Of a stretch of DNA of 64,000 nucleotides, positions 34,864-43,879 are shown in pieces; position 1 is the stretch's first letter, and each line of letters begins with the position of its first letter. Source of the DNA: RUG11690 sp045616665 (GTDB lineage Bacteria; Bacteroidota; Bacteroidia; Bacteroidales; WCHB1-69); NCBI GenBank assembly GCA_045616665.1, contig JAZLHE010000016.1, positions 1 to 64,000 of the forward strand, in the 5' to 3' direction. The notes below the pieces were generated by a model. That model was not told the origin of the DNA, searched no databases, and saw only the letters and a list, made by a program, of their open reading frames with translations. Position numbers and translations under genes: made by a program.

Positions 34864-36111
34864 TTAATCACACTTTTTGAAAAGCAAAGATATATTATGA
34901 CCGCCAAAGCCAAACGAATTGGACAAGGCGACACTTATATCGCGTTTTACCGGTTTATGAGGACAAAAATTCCAATCTGGAATTTGCGGATCTTTATGGT
35001 CAAGATTGATGGTTGGGGGCACAATACTGTTTTCTATAGCAAGTATGGAAACAATGCTTTCTATGGCCGGGGCTGCTCCCAACATGTGTCCCGTCATAGA
35101 TTTGGTGGAACTAATCAGCATATTTTGAGCGTGTTCGCCAAAAAGGGTCTGAATGGCATTGCATTCCGACACGTCTCCCATTGTGGTGGAAGTTCCGTGG
35201 GCATTGATGTAATCCACCTCTTCAGGCCGCATTTCGGCTTCTTCCAAGGCCAATTTCATCGCTTTGTATGCGCCGTCGCCATCAGGACGCGGTGCCGTGA
35301 TATGGAAAGCGTCACAAGTCATACCACCTCCCACGATTTCAGCGTATATGTGAGCACCACGTGCCTTCGCGTGCTCATATTCTTCCAAAATGAGCGTGGC
35401 AGAACCTTCGCCAACCACAAAGCCATCGCGATCCACGTCAAAAGGTCGGGAAGCGCGCTGCGGCTCATCATTCCTCGTGGACAATGCCCGCATAGCGTCA
35501 AAGCCACCGACCGTCAACTCCACAATGCAAGCCTCGGAACCACCGGTAACCACCATATCGCATTTTCCCATACGGATATAGTTGAAGGCATCAATGATGG
35601 CATTCCCTCCAGACGCACAGGCGGAAGAAGTCACATAATTGGGACCGCGCAAGCCGAAATGAATGGCGATATTGCCGGAAACGGAATCCGAAAGCACCTT
35701 GGGCAGGAGAAAGGGATTAAAACGGGGAACACCTTCGTTTTCAATAAAAGTCCGCATACTCTCGTTGCTGGATTGGAAACCTCCTGCTGCCGTACCGTAT
35801 ATCACGCCAATTCGGTCAACGTTTTCCTTGGTCAAATCCAAACGGCTGTCGGTGAGAGCCTCCATAGTGGCCACCACCGCATATTGCGAACACGCATCCA
35901 TTTTCCGGGCTTCCTTATTCTCAATGTAGTCAAGAATGTTAAAGTCCTTCAATTGACACGCGAACTTCGTCTTAAATAATTCCGTGTTAAAATAAGAAAT
36001 CGGCGTAGCACCACTTACACCCCCAAGGAGATTTTCCCAAAAAACCGGGATACTATTTCCAATGGGTGTAAGTGCTCCTATACCGCTAATGACGACTCTT
36101 TTTAAATTCAT
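34864..36111 (-). CDS. fabF: 3-oxoacyl-[acyl-carrier-protein] synthase II
   Basis: FabF condenses malonyl-ACP with acyl-ACP in fatty acid chain elongation. The 415-residue thiolase-fold enzyme has the start RVVISGIGALTPIG, the nucleophile Cys in SSACASGGNAI, the first His in INAHGTSTTMGD, Lys in SSTKSMTGHMLGAA with the second His, and the closing SNSFGFGGHN. It lies between acpP, its carrier protein (20 nt upstream), and rnc. Confidence 0.97.
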   Translation of the reverse strand: MNLKRVVISGIGALTPIGNSIPVFWENLLGGVSGATPISYFNTELFKTKFACQLKDFNILDYIENKEARKMDACSQYAVVATMEALTDSRLDLTKENVDRIGVIYGTAAGGFQSSNESMRTFIENEGVPRFNPFLLPKVLSDSVSGNIAIHFGLRGPNYVTSSACASGGNAIIDAFNYIRMGKCDMVVTGGSEACIVELTVGGFDAMRALSTRNDEPQRASRPFDVDRDGFVVGEGSATLILEEYEHAKARGAHIYAEIVGGGMTCDAFHITAPRPDGDGAYKAMKLALEEAEMRPEEVDYINAHGTSTTMGDVSECNAIQTLFGEHAQNMLISSTKSMTGHMLGAAPAIESIVSILAIENSIVPPTINLDHKDPQIPDWNFCPHKPVKRDISVALSNSFGFGGHNISLLFKKCD

Positions 36112-36131
36112 AAAAAAGAGAGTGGGAAATA

Positions 36132-36371
36132 CTATTTTTGAATGTGATTTTCAATGTATGCGATAGCATCCCCTACCGTTGCGATTTTTTCTGCTTCTTC
36201 ATCAGGAATCTGAATGCCAAATTCTTTCTCAAATTCCATGATTAACTCAACAGTGTCTAATGAGTCAGCACCCAAATCATTGGTAAAGCTTTTTTCCGGA
36301 GTGACCTCGGCTGCATCTACACTTAATTTTTCAGCAATAATTGCTTGTACTTTGTCAATAATTTCTGCCAT
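36132..36371 (-). CDS. acpP: Acyl carrier protein
   Basis: The 79-residue acidic protein carries the phosphopantetheine attachment serine in GADSLDTVELIM (Ser near residue 36). It shuttles fatty acyl intermediates to FabF, encoded next in the same operon. Length and helices match E. coli AcpP. Confidence 0.98.
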   Translation of the reverse strand: MAEIIDKVQAIIAEKLSVDAAEVTPEKSFTNDLGADSLDTVELIMEFEKEFGIQIPDEEAEKIATVGDAIAYIENHIQK

Positions 36372-36394
36372 AGTTATTCATTTTAAATTTGCTG

Positions 36395-36402
36395 CAAATA
36401 TA
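36395..36402 (-). promoter_or_regulatory. -7 element of the acpP-fabF-rnc operon
   Basis: TATATTTG on the minus strand, 23 bp before the acpP ATG. The -33 region is A-rich and has no clear TTG. Confidence 0.6.
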
Positions 36403-36532
36403 CGACTTATTTTTTTTCTTTTTAACTTTTATTAGCATTTTTTAGAAACAACACAAATCATTTATTCACAATCGTTTACACATTTTACTAACAGTTTTAT
36501 ATATCAATTATCAAAATTGACAGCGTCAGATT

Positions 36533-38782
36533 TTATTCAAAATCATACCCTATTCTTTCAATTTTCTCCAAATTGTCGATATTCTTCAACTTGCCCATCA
36601 GTTCGTTCAAGGCATGGACATTTTCAATATAAAACATCAAAGTGCCTTTGAAAACATTGTCTTTCGTTTCAATATTGAGAGAACGTATATTCAGGTTCAG
36701 TTGCGAAGTCACGATATCCAAGATGTCTTTCAACATACCCTTTTTGTCAAAACCGCTCAAACGAAGTCCCGACAAGAAAGCCACGTTTTGCTCTTTTCTC
36801 CACTTGGCCTTGATAATTCTATTGCCAAACTTGGACATTTGCTCAATGGCCTTGGGACAATTCGTCTGATGTATAATGATTTCATTATTAGGCATTTGAA
36901 ACCCAACCACATTATCTCCCGGAATAGGATTGCAGCAAGGCGACAACCTATACCGGATATTTTCAGAGGTGTCGTCCAACATAAACATCTGCGGATTGGC
37001 CGTGATTCCCTCATCAATCAACTGACTCAGTGACTTGCTGGTAATTTCATCCGTCACTCGCTTCTGGAATTCTTCCAAATCGCTGTCTTTATCATTGGTA
37101 AACATCTTCTTCACACGCTCTTCCGTGAGTTTGTTTTGAGAAACATAATCCCAAAACTCGATAGGCGACTTGATACCTGTTTCGGATTGCACCTTGCCGA
37201 TATTCTGCGGGGTAAAATCCAATTCCAGATGTTCAAATATGCGCTTGAGTATTGACATTCCCTTATTGGAGGATTTTTTCTGCACAAGTCTAATGGCCTC
37301 CTTGATACGATCCTTGGCACGCGAAGTCTTCACGAAATCGAACCATTCCACCTTCGGCGACTGCTTTTTCGAAGTGATAATCTCCACCTGATCTCCGTTT
37401 TGCAGAACATAATTGGCTGGGACGATATTGAAATTCACCTTGGCTCCGATACACTGGTTTCCAAGATTCGTATGCAAATCGTATGCCAAATCAAGAACGG
37501 TTGAGCCGACGGGAAGTTGTTTCATATCGCCCTTCGGCGTGAAAATAAAGACTTCCTTCAGTTCCAGGTTCAGCTTGATTTCATTCAAGAAATCCAAGGC
37601 GTTGGTCTTATCGCTGTTGAGCACCTCACGAATTTTCAGTAACCACTCCTCTACCCTGTTGTCATACTCGTTGGGAGTTCTATTTTCTTCCTTATATTTA
37701 TAATGTGCGGCGAAACCCTTTTCAGCGATTTCATCCATACGTTTTGAGCGAATCTGCACTTCCACCCACTTGCCCGTCTTGCTCATTGCCGTCAAGTGCA
37801 GCGACTGATAACCATTGGACTTGGGGTGATTCAAGAAATTGCGTTCCCGGTCCGGATTGGTTTCATACAGACTCGTCACGATGGCATAAATGGCCCAACA
37901 GATACGGATTTCATCTTCCGGTTCACTATCGAAAACAAAACGGACGGCAAAAATGTCATAAATATCTTCAAAATTGATATTTTTCCGTTTCATTTTTTGA
38001 TAAATGGAACAAATGGACTTCGTTCTGCTTGACATTTCCGTCTCGATGCCGGCTTTTTGCAATTTTTCCAGAATAGGTTTTACAAAATCCGAAATCAAAG
38101 TCTGACGATCCGTCTCGGTACTTTTCAATTTATTGGAGATAAAATGGTACGTCGTCGGGTCGGTATATTGCATCGCGTAATCTTCCAACTCGCTTTTGAT
38201 GGCATACAAACCCAAACGATGGGCAATCGGCACATAAAAATAGGAAGTTTCGGAAGCGATTTTCCATTGTTTTTCCGGCGGCATCGAAGCCAATGTCCGC
38301 ATATTATGAAGTCGATCCGCCAACTTGATCAGAATCACACGCACATCTTCAGACATAGACAAGAAAATCTTTCTGAAATTTTCCGCCTGAATAGATGCAT
38401 TGGCATCGATGGTAATATCTTCAATTTTGGTAAGACCATCAATAATTTGCGCCACTTCATCTCCGAAAATCTCTCGAATATCATCCAAAGTATAATCAGT
38501 ATCTTCGACGACATCGTGCAACAAGGCACAAACAACCGAGGTGGTTCCCAAATTGATTTCCTTGGTAACGATGAGTGCCACGGAAATAGGATGATAAATA
38601 TAGGGTTCTCCACTCCGGCGTCGCATATCCTTATGGGCATTGGCCGCCAAGGTAAAGGCCTTACGAATCAATTTCCGTTGCTCGACGGTCGTTTTATCGT
38701 ACATATAGCTAATCAGTTCGCGGTATTTCCGCACAATCATCTTACTTTCGAGTTCCGCATTAGGTATATACAATTGTTCCAT
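36533..38782 (-). CDS. RelA/SpoT-family (p)ppGpp synthetase/hydrolase
   Basis: The 749-residue protein has all the domains of a bifunctional Rel enzyme: HD hydrolase (about 40-190, with His50 in ANAHKD and the HD pair 89-90 in LLHDVVED), synthetase (about 240-350; DIYDIFAVRFVFDS, GYQSLHLTA, VEVQIRSKRMDEIAEKGFAAHYKYK), TGS (about 400-460; EVFIFTPKGDMKQLPVGSTVLDLAY) and a C-terminal ACT domain. The intact HD motif implies ppGpp hydrolysis as well as synthesis in the stringent response. It begins 59 nt downstream of the subtilase gene; no clear promoter was seen in the gap. Confidence 0.96.
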   Translation of the reverse strand: MEQLYIPNAELESKMIVRKYRELISYMYDKTTVEQRKLIRKAFTLAANAHKDMRRRSGEPYIYHPISVALIVTKEINLGTTSVVCALLHDVVEDTDYTLDDIREIFGDEVAQIIDGLTKIEDITIDANASIQAENFRKIFLSMSEDVRVILIKLADRLHNMRTLASMPPEKQWKIASETSYFYVPIAHRLGLYAIKSELEDYAMQYTDPTTYHFISNKLKSTETDRQTLISDFVKPILEKLQKAGIETEMSSRTKSICSIYQKMKRKNINFEDIYDIFAVRFVFDSEPEDEIRICWAIYAIVTSLYETNPDRERNFLNHPKSNGYQSLHLTAMSKTGKWVEVQIRSKRMDEIAEKGFAAHYKYKEENRTPNEYDNRVEEWLLKIREVLNSDKTNALDFLNEIKLNLELKEVFIFTPKGDMKQLPVGSTVLDLAYDLHTNLGNQCIGAKVNFNIVPANYVLQNGDQVEIITSKKQSPKVEWFDFVKTSRAKDRIKEAIRLVQKKSSNKGMSILKRIFEHLELDFTPQNIGKVQSETGIKSPIEFWDYVSQNKLTEERVKKMFTNDKDSDLEEFQKRVTDEITSKSLSQLIDEGITANPQMFMLDDTSENIRYRLSPCCNPIPGDNVVGFQMPNNEIIIHQTNCPKAIEQMSKFGNRIIKAKWRKEQNVAFLSGLRLSGFDKKGMLKDILDIVTSQLNLNIRSLNIETKDNVFKGTLMFYIENVHALNELMGKLKNIDNLEKIERIGYDFE

Positions 38783-38841
38783 TTTAACCTTTAGATTTTG
38801 AAGATTCCGTATAAAACGTTATTAGTGTCGAACAAAATCGA

Positions 38842-40716
38842 CTACATCTTAACCAGTTTTTTTGTGAACACTTTTTGTCCATCGCTAACGCGAAGGAAAT
38901 AGCAGCCCGCCGAATATTGCCGCATATCGACTTGGTTCACGCCCTGATTCATATATTGGGAGGCAATTTGCTTGCCCGACATATCATACAGAGAGGCCTC
39001 AAACTGATAGGCATCACTTTCGAGGACAACGTATGCGGTGGTAGTTACGGGATTAGGATAGACACGGCAACGGGTTTCGCTCACCGAATGCTGTTCCACG
39101 CCCGTATAGTTCAATGCCATCATCACGGCCTGATAAGCATCTACCTTGCCAGCACCGGGAGAGTATGCGTGCAACGCATCCGTAAACTCATCCTGATATG
39201 CCGTCCGTTTAATAATGTCCTTCACCTGAGCAGGAGAAAGGTATGGATTGGCTTCCAAAATCAAAGCCGCCACACCAGACACGAAAGGTGATGACATTGA
39301 CGTTCCTGACAGTGTGGCGAACTGATAAGTTCTACCTTGGAAATTAATAGGATTAGAGCCTGTCACATCGGTAGAATTGGTATAGCTTGACAATGCCGCC
39401 GTTACATTCTGTCCAGGTGCAGAGACATCTGGTTTTTCCGTTCCGTCAATCAACGGCCCCCAGCTGGAATAGCCGGATATGCTGCCGTCGCCGGTAAACT
39501 GACCACCCGTCTTTGCACGTGCGATATGGGAAGCCACGGAAATCACGCAATCCACGTTGGCAGGAGCACCAATGCCATACTGTTTGTCTCCCACCGTCCA
39601 GCCTTCGCCTGCAGAAGAGAACGGAGCTCCCCAATTGCCGACACCATTGGTCATTTCTATCAGATTCCAAGCATGGAAATCACCCTCTTCCGCTTCCACG
39701 TACAAGCCGAAATCAATGGGAAATGCCGTGGAATGCAATCTCAATCTTGCGTGAGGACGATGGTTCTGTGGAGAAGATTCAACATTATCAATAATAAATT
39801 CCACAGGAAAACCAAGCACATCCATAATGGTATCTATCGTATAGTCACCATCTTGCGTATCAAAAAACGGAGTAGTGCCATAAACTTGCCCATTGTTTTT
39901 ATCCAATACCGCAATCGCATATCTGAAAGAAGTATTGGGAGAACTTTCCATCGTGATTGACTGTCCGTAAGCGTGCGCACCGCCACCGGTGGCAAAATTG
40001 ATTTTCGTCTTCAGCATCTGATGATTGGTATTGAAATCCTGATGCACGTGGAATTTCACGTCACCGTTATTGCCGGCACTGGCCACAAAAACAACCCCTT
40101 GTTCTGTCAATTCCTGAATGGTTTCGGCAATGGGACCCGTTCCGTCCATAAAGCCCATATAATAAAGTCCCCAACTCATATTCACCACCAATCGTTTCTG
40201 TTCCTCCTGGGCCACATTGTACATCCAACGCAAGGCATCAATGATGTTTTCCTCCTTGGTTAAAAACGTACAAAGAAGCAGATTACTTCCCGGGGCCACG
40301 CCTCTGAAGGCCGTTCTGGCTCCTGCACCGGCAGCGATACTGGCCACGTGCGTTCCGTGATAACCATATTCATACACGTTAAAAGTATCGGTTTTGGCTT
40401 CCAACAAGGCTTCCTGGCCAATAATTTCCGAGCCATAATCAAAACCGGCAGGAGCCGGACCGGCCGTACGATATTGATCCCAGAAACGCAGTATTCTGTA
40501 ATTCTGCAGATCCACATCGTAAAAAACGGGGTGTGTAAAGTCAAAGCCCCAATCCCCAATGCCGATAATCACGTCCTCACCCGTAAACGACTGTGGCAGA
40601 TTGATTCCTTGGAAAACGCTGTCCACACGACCATCAGGAACCGCCTTGCTCAAGTTTTCTTGCGCCCAAAGCATAACAGGCACCAATAACAATAAAATAA
40701 GTAGATTTTTTTTCAT
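38842..40716 (-). CDS. Secreted subtilisin-like serine protease (S8), T9SS cargo
   Basis: The 624-residue protein has a signal peptide (residues 1-18, cleaved before QENLSK), then an S8 catalytic domain with Asp55 (GIGDWGFD), His120 (GYHGTHVAS) and Ser473 (SGTSMSSPFVSG). A ~120-residue insertion between the His and Ser regions carries GGGAHAYGQSITMESSPNTS. The last ~75 residues are a T9SS type-A sorting domain (CRVYPNPVTTTAYV ... VFTKKLVKM). It should act outside the cell on proteins. It begins 2 nt after the dnaX stop, so it may share the dnaX transcript, an unusual partner for a secreted protease. Confidence 0.95.
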   Translation of the reverse strand: MKKNLLILLLLVPVMLWAQENLSKAVPDGRVDSVFQGINLPQSFTGEDVIIGIGDWGFDFTHPVFYDVDLQNYRILRFWDQYRTAGPAPAGFDYGSEIIGQEALLEAKTDTFNVYEYGYHGTHVASIAAGAGARTAFRGVAPGSNLLLCTFLTKEENIIDALRWMYNVAQEEQKRLVVNMSWGLYYMGFMDGTGPIAETIQELTEQGVVFVASAGNNGDVKFHVHQDFNTNHQMLKTKINFATGGGAHAYGQSITMESSPNTSFRYAIAVLDKNNGQVYGTTPFFDTQDGDYTIDTIMDVLGFPVEFIIDNVESSPQNHRPHARLRLHSTAFPIDFGLYVEAEEGDFHAWNLIEMTNGVGNWGAPFSSAGEGWTVGDKQYGIGAPANVDCVISVASHIARAKTGGQFTGDGSISGYSSWGPLIDGTEKPDVSAPGQNVTAALSSYTNSTDVTGSNPINFQGRTYQFATLSGTSMSSPFVSGVAALILEANPYLSPAQVKDIIKRTAYQDEFTDALHAYSPGAGKVDAYQAVMMALNYTGVEQHSVSETRCRVYPNPVTTTAYVVLESDAYQFEASLYDMSGKQIASQYMNQGVNQVDMRQYSAGCYFLRVSDGQKVFTKKLVKM

Positions 40717-40718
40717 AA

Positions 40719-41405
40719 TTACATATCTTTTGCTGACAAATTCAATATTTTTAAAAATTCAGGGATTTCAGGATTTTCACGCTGTAAATCATTCATTTTA
40801 TCTTGCGTGTCGTATATAAGAGTCGATTTTTCTTCTTTGACTTCATCGACCTGTATGACAATATTATCCAATTTAGGACTATAATTATTCCGCAGATATT
40901 CCAATGCCAAGCGAATTTGAGGTTCAAAATTCTCTTTCATCAACTCATTTTTCACCTTGACATAAATCACATTGTCTTTCAACTTTGGTATTACACCCTT
41001 CAACGGATAATACACGGTGGCGACTTTGACGAACAACAGATCAAACATCGTATTCCAGGCCGTTTCAAAATTCTCGTCCAAAACGGCATTGTCTCCTCCT
41101 CCATCAACGACTTCTTCTTCGGAAGCGATATGGGACTCGACAGTTTTTTCATCTTCCTGCCTTGATTCTGATGATTCGGTCTGGCTTGCGGTCTGAGTTG
41201 GTGCTGCCTCAACGGGACTTGACAACGGATCGTTCACCAAGGCACTGATTTTAGGTGCCGGCTTTACGGGATTTATCACAGGTGGAACAAAAACCTGTGA
41301 AGAAACCTGAGGCGCGGTGAGAGAACTTGCCGGCACACTCTGCACTGCCCCTTTCTCGGATGAATCACTCCCGTGATTGCCTGACTTTAGTCGCCGCCTT
41401 GTTTT
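40719..41405 (-). CDS. dnaX: dnaX tau-tail part, in the +1 frame
   Basis: This frame is open for 228 codons after an in-frame TGA at 41408-41406 and has no convincing start of its own; the first possible one is a GTG at 41345. A Pro/Ser/Glu-rich linker (about the first 95 codons) leads to a folded C-terminal domain (NFETAWNTMFDLLF ... LKDNVIYVKVKNELMKENFEPQI ... IPEFLKILNLSAKDM), the usual end of Bacteroidota DNA polymerase III gamma/tau. Tau's tail binds polymerase and helicase in other bacteria. The N-terminal part is encoded upstream in the other frame, overlapping by 41 nt. Joining needs one +1 shift inside the overlap, by programmed slippage, mutation or sequence error. Confidence 0.8.
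   Translation of the reverse strand, partial: KTRRRLKSGNHGSDSSEKGAVQSVPASSLTAPQVSSQVFVPPVINPVKPAPKISALVNDPLSSPVEAAPTQTASQTESSESRQEDEKTVESHIASEEEVVDGGGDNAVLDENFETAWNTMFDLLFVKVATVYYPLKGVIPKLKDNVIYVKVKNELMKENFEPQIRLALEYLRNNYSPKLDNIVIQVDEVKEEKSTLIYDTQDKMNDLQRENPEIPEFLKILNLSAKDM
41365..41405 (-). other. Frame-overlap window of dnaX (frameshift site)
   Basis: Within these 41 nt both the gamma frame and the tau-tail frame are open; a +1 (or -2) shift anywhere here would give one protein of about 600 residues. The window opens with AAAAACAAGGCGGCG and closes with CACGGGAGTGA, where TGA ends the gamma frame. There is no long A run like that of Thermus and no E. coli-type A-AAA-AAG heptamer. Confidence 0.7.
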
Positions 41406-42504
41406 TCAGAAAGACATAATTGGCATTGATCTGCATCAGGCACAATTCCACGGACAAGCGTTTATTATTGGATTGCTTGATATTGAAATCGCAGGTGTTT
41501 GACAAATCCAACGCCCTCAGCAACAGCATTCTATCCACATTTTTAGCTTGAGTGACATAATGTTGCTTAATCATATCCGACGCTTCCATCAGACGCACGG
41601 TATCGGGATGTTGTGCAATCAGAAGATTTCGAAAATGCTTGGCCAAGCCTGCGATAAAATGCGATGCCTCAAAACCGTTGGCCAAGATTTCGTCCAACAA
41701 AAGCAATGAGGCGGAACGGTCTTCGCTAAAAATGAAATCCACCATCTTGAAATAGTTATCCACATCCAAGACGTTCAGATTTTCGACCGTCTGCTTATAG
41801 GTAATGTTATTGCCCGAAAAGCTCACGATTTGGTCAAAGATGGACAAGGCGTCACGCAAAGCGCCGTCTGCCTTGGCCGCAATCACGCGCAATGCCTCCT
41901 CTTCGGCGGTCACGTTTTCACTTTGGGCCACGAATTGCAGATGACGAATAATATCATTGTCATTGATTCGCTTAAAATCATACACCTGACAACGCGACAA
42001 GATAGTAGGGATAATTTTATGTTTTTCGGTGGTAGCCAGGATAAACTTGGCGTATGTCGGCGGTTCCTCGAGCGTTTTCAGGAAAGCATTGAAAGCGGCG
42101 GAAGACAGCATGTGGACCTCATCGATTACATAAACCTTGTATTTGGCACCTTGTGGGGCGATACGCACCTGTTCCACAAGGGAACGGATGCCTTCAACAG
42201 AATTATTGGAAGCCGCATCCAGCTCATAAACATTGAAAGAAGCCGACTCGTTGAAGGTGCGACAGGAATCGCACTCGTTGCACGGCTCAAAATCCGCCGT
42301 AAGGTGCTGACAGTTGAGGGCCTTGGCGAAGATGCGCGCACAAGTCGTCTTACCTACACCTCGCGGTCCGCAGAACAGGAACGACTGGGCTATCTGACCT
42401 GTTTTGATTGCATTTTTCAAGGTAGAGGTAATATGTTCCTGACCCACTACCGAATTGAATGTGGTTGGTCTATACTTACGAGCTGAAACTATAAAATTAT
42501 CCAT
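41365..42504 (-). CDS. dnaX: DNA polymerase III gamma/tau subunit, clamp-loader core
   Basis: The 379-residue ORF holds the ATPase core of the clamp loader: SARKYRPTTFNSVVGQEH, Walker A GPRGVGKTT (46-54), zinc cysteines 65, 75, 78 and 81, Walker B region VIDEVHMLS, sensor 1 ATTEKHKIIPTILSRCQVYDF, sensor 2 GALRDALSIFDQ, and the collar domain to about residue 370. It then stops at a TGA (41367-41365). E. coli DnaX domains I-III also end near residue 373, so this ORF equals a minimal gamma form. The tau tail continues at once in the +1 frame. Confidence 0.93.
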   Translation of the reverse strand: MDNFIVSARKYRPTTFNSVVGQEHITSTLKNAIKTGQIAQSFLFCGPRGVGKTTCARIFAKALNCQHLTADFEPCNECDSCRTFNESASFNVYELDAASNNSVEGIRSLVEQVRIAPQGAKYKVYVIDEVHMLSSAAFNAFLKTLEEPPTYAKFILATTEKHKIIPTILSRCQVYDFKRINDNDIIRHLQFVAQSENVTAEEEALRVIAAKADGALRDALSIFDQIVSFSGNNITYKQTVENLNVLDVDNYFKMVDFIFSEDRSASLLLLDEILANGFEASHFIAGLAKHFRNLLIAQHPDTVRLMEASDMIKQHYVTQAKNVDRMLLLRALDLSNTCDFNIKQSNNKRLSVELCLMQINANYVFLKNKAATKVRQSRE

Positions 42505-42561
42505 AAGACTATGTTTTCTAAAAGTAAATCCACTACTCCAAATTTATCATTTAAATTCTTG

Positions 42562-42590
42562 CAAAGATACAATTTTTTTTGTGTGCGCAA
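42562..42590 (-). promoter_or_regulatory. Promoter of dnaX
   Basis: Minus-strand TTG (42590-42588) and TATCTTTG (42569-42562), spacer 18 nt; about 57 bp before the ATG. Confidence 0.7.
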
Positions 42591-42695
42591 TACGATGTTG
42601 AAAAAAAATAGGACAAAATAAGCACCTACTTCCAATTATGTATTTGTCGGCACGTCCTCCGACGAAATTTCATCATAAAATTATTGGAATGACGA

Positions 42696-42725
42696 TTGAA
42701 CCAAGAAGAAAAAACATTATTTTTG
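42696..42725 (+). promoter_or_regulatory. Promoter of the DpnII-type restriction operon
   Basis: TTG (42696-42698) and TATTTTTG (42718-42725) with a 19-nt spacer. The leader to the first methylase is about 127 nt and holds a weak hairpin at 42772-42799. Confidence 0.7.
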
Positions 42726-42858
42726 CAGTTGGAATCCGTCACGCAAATCTTGGTAATTATAGAGAACCAATAACCCGTGAATTTTCATAATGCCGGGTTT
42801 CTTAAAAACAATTCATTCATTTGGAGAGAATTATATCAACTTAAATTAGACAACTATA

Positions 42859-43830
42859 ATGACAAAAGCAAAACCTTTTATCAAGTGGGTTGGTGGAAAA
42901 GGACAACTCTTAGAACAACTGGATGCGAAACTTCCAGCTGACTTTGGTAACTGGCAGAATGTAACATACATAGAACCATTCGTGGGTGGTGGCGCTATGC
43001 TTTTCTATATGTTACAACAATATCCCAACATCCATCATGCCATAATCAATGATATTAACAGTGACCTAACGCTGTGCTATCAAACTGTTAGAGATTTACC
43101 CGAATTGTTGATCGAATCTTTACAAGATATTGAACACACATATCTTTCATTGAAAACAGAAGAAAAACGTAAGGCCTTCTTCTTGGCGAACAGAACACGA
43201 TACAATAAAAAAGGTCTTCAACCCATAGAGAATACCACATTGTTTTTTTTCCTGAATAGAACATGTTTTAACGGTTTATACCGTGTAAACAAATCTGGTG
43301 CATTCAATGTTCCTTTCGGGAAATACTCCAACCCAATTATCTGCGATGCCGACACCATTCTACGTGACAGCGCATTACTGCAACGAGTTGAAATTTTGAC
43401 GGGAGATTTTGAACAAACATTTAATTATGCAAAAGACAATACTTTCTTTTATTTTGACCCCCCATATCGCCCACTGAGTGACACTTCTAGCTTTAACGAT
43501 TATACCAAAGACGCATTTAATGATGATTCCCAAGTACGCTTGAAAAAATACTGCGATATTATTCACGAAGCTGGTTACAAATTTATGCTCAGCAATTCAG
43601 ATTGTAAAAGCAAGAATGAGGACGACAACTTCTTTGATATGTTATATGGAACTTACCAAATAGAACGAGTTTGGGCTACACGTAGTATAAACTCCAACCC
43701 TAACAAAAGAGGAAAATTAACAGAAATTTTAGTTCATAATTACAAAGATACCAAAGTTAATTCTTCCTTATATGATCTTCAATCCAGTTCTTGTTTCGCT
43801 GCAGAAAACCAACTTAAATACGAAATATAA
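42859..43830 (+). CDS. dpnM: DpnM/Dam-type GATC adenine methyltransferase
   Basis: The 323-residue protein is an alpha-type N6-adenine methyltransferase of the Dam/DpnII family. It has the AdoMet motif I region KPFIKWVGGKGQLLEQL at the start, YIEPFVGGGAMLFYML, the target region NRTCFNGLYRVNKSGAFNVPFGKY, and catalytic DPPY (from residue 200) in YFDPPYRPLS. Enzymes of this type methylate A in GATC in double-stranded DNA. It is followed by a DpnII-like endonuclease and a DpnA-like methylase, which makes the GATC specificity very likely. Its lower GC content and T-rich codons differ from the neighbouring dnaX, consistent with acquisition by transfer. Confidence 0.95.
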   Translation: MTKAKPFIKWVGGKGQLLEQLDAKLPADFGNWQNVTYIEPFVGGGAMLFYMLQQYPNIHHAIINDINSDLTLCYQTVRDLPELLIESLQDIEHTYLSLKTEEKRKAFFLANRTRYNKKGLQPIENTTLFFFLNRTCFNGLYRVNKSGAFNVPFGKYSNPIICDADTILRDSALLQRVEILTGDFEQTFNYAKDNTFFYFDPPYRPLSDTSSFNDYTKDAFNDDSQVRLKKYCDIIHEAGYKFMLSNSDCKSKNEDDNFFDMLYGTYQIERVWATRSINSNPNKRGKLTEILVHNYKDTKVNSSLYDLQSSSCFAAENQLKYEI

Positions 43831-43879
43831 TCCTAAAGAAAAATATCAACAAGTCAAATTCGTCTTAATTAAAAAATTT

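Larger units (their letters stand above)
42505..42858. other. Divergent intergenic region between dnaX and the DpnII-type operon
   Basis: It contains two divergent promoters (see entries) and a weak hairpin in the operon leader, AACCCG (42772-42777) with CGGGTT (42794-42799) followed by a short T-rich stretch. No ORF or controller (C) protein gene was found. Confidence 0.7.

Noticed and set aside
42772..42815. Attenuator in the leader of the DpnII-type operon
   Set aside because: The hairpin has only 6 bp, a 16-nt loop and a broken T stretch; too weak to call a terminator.
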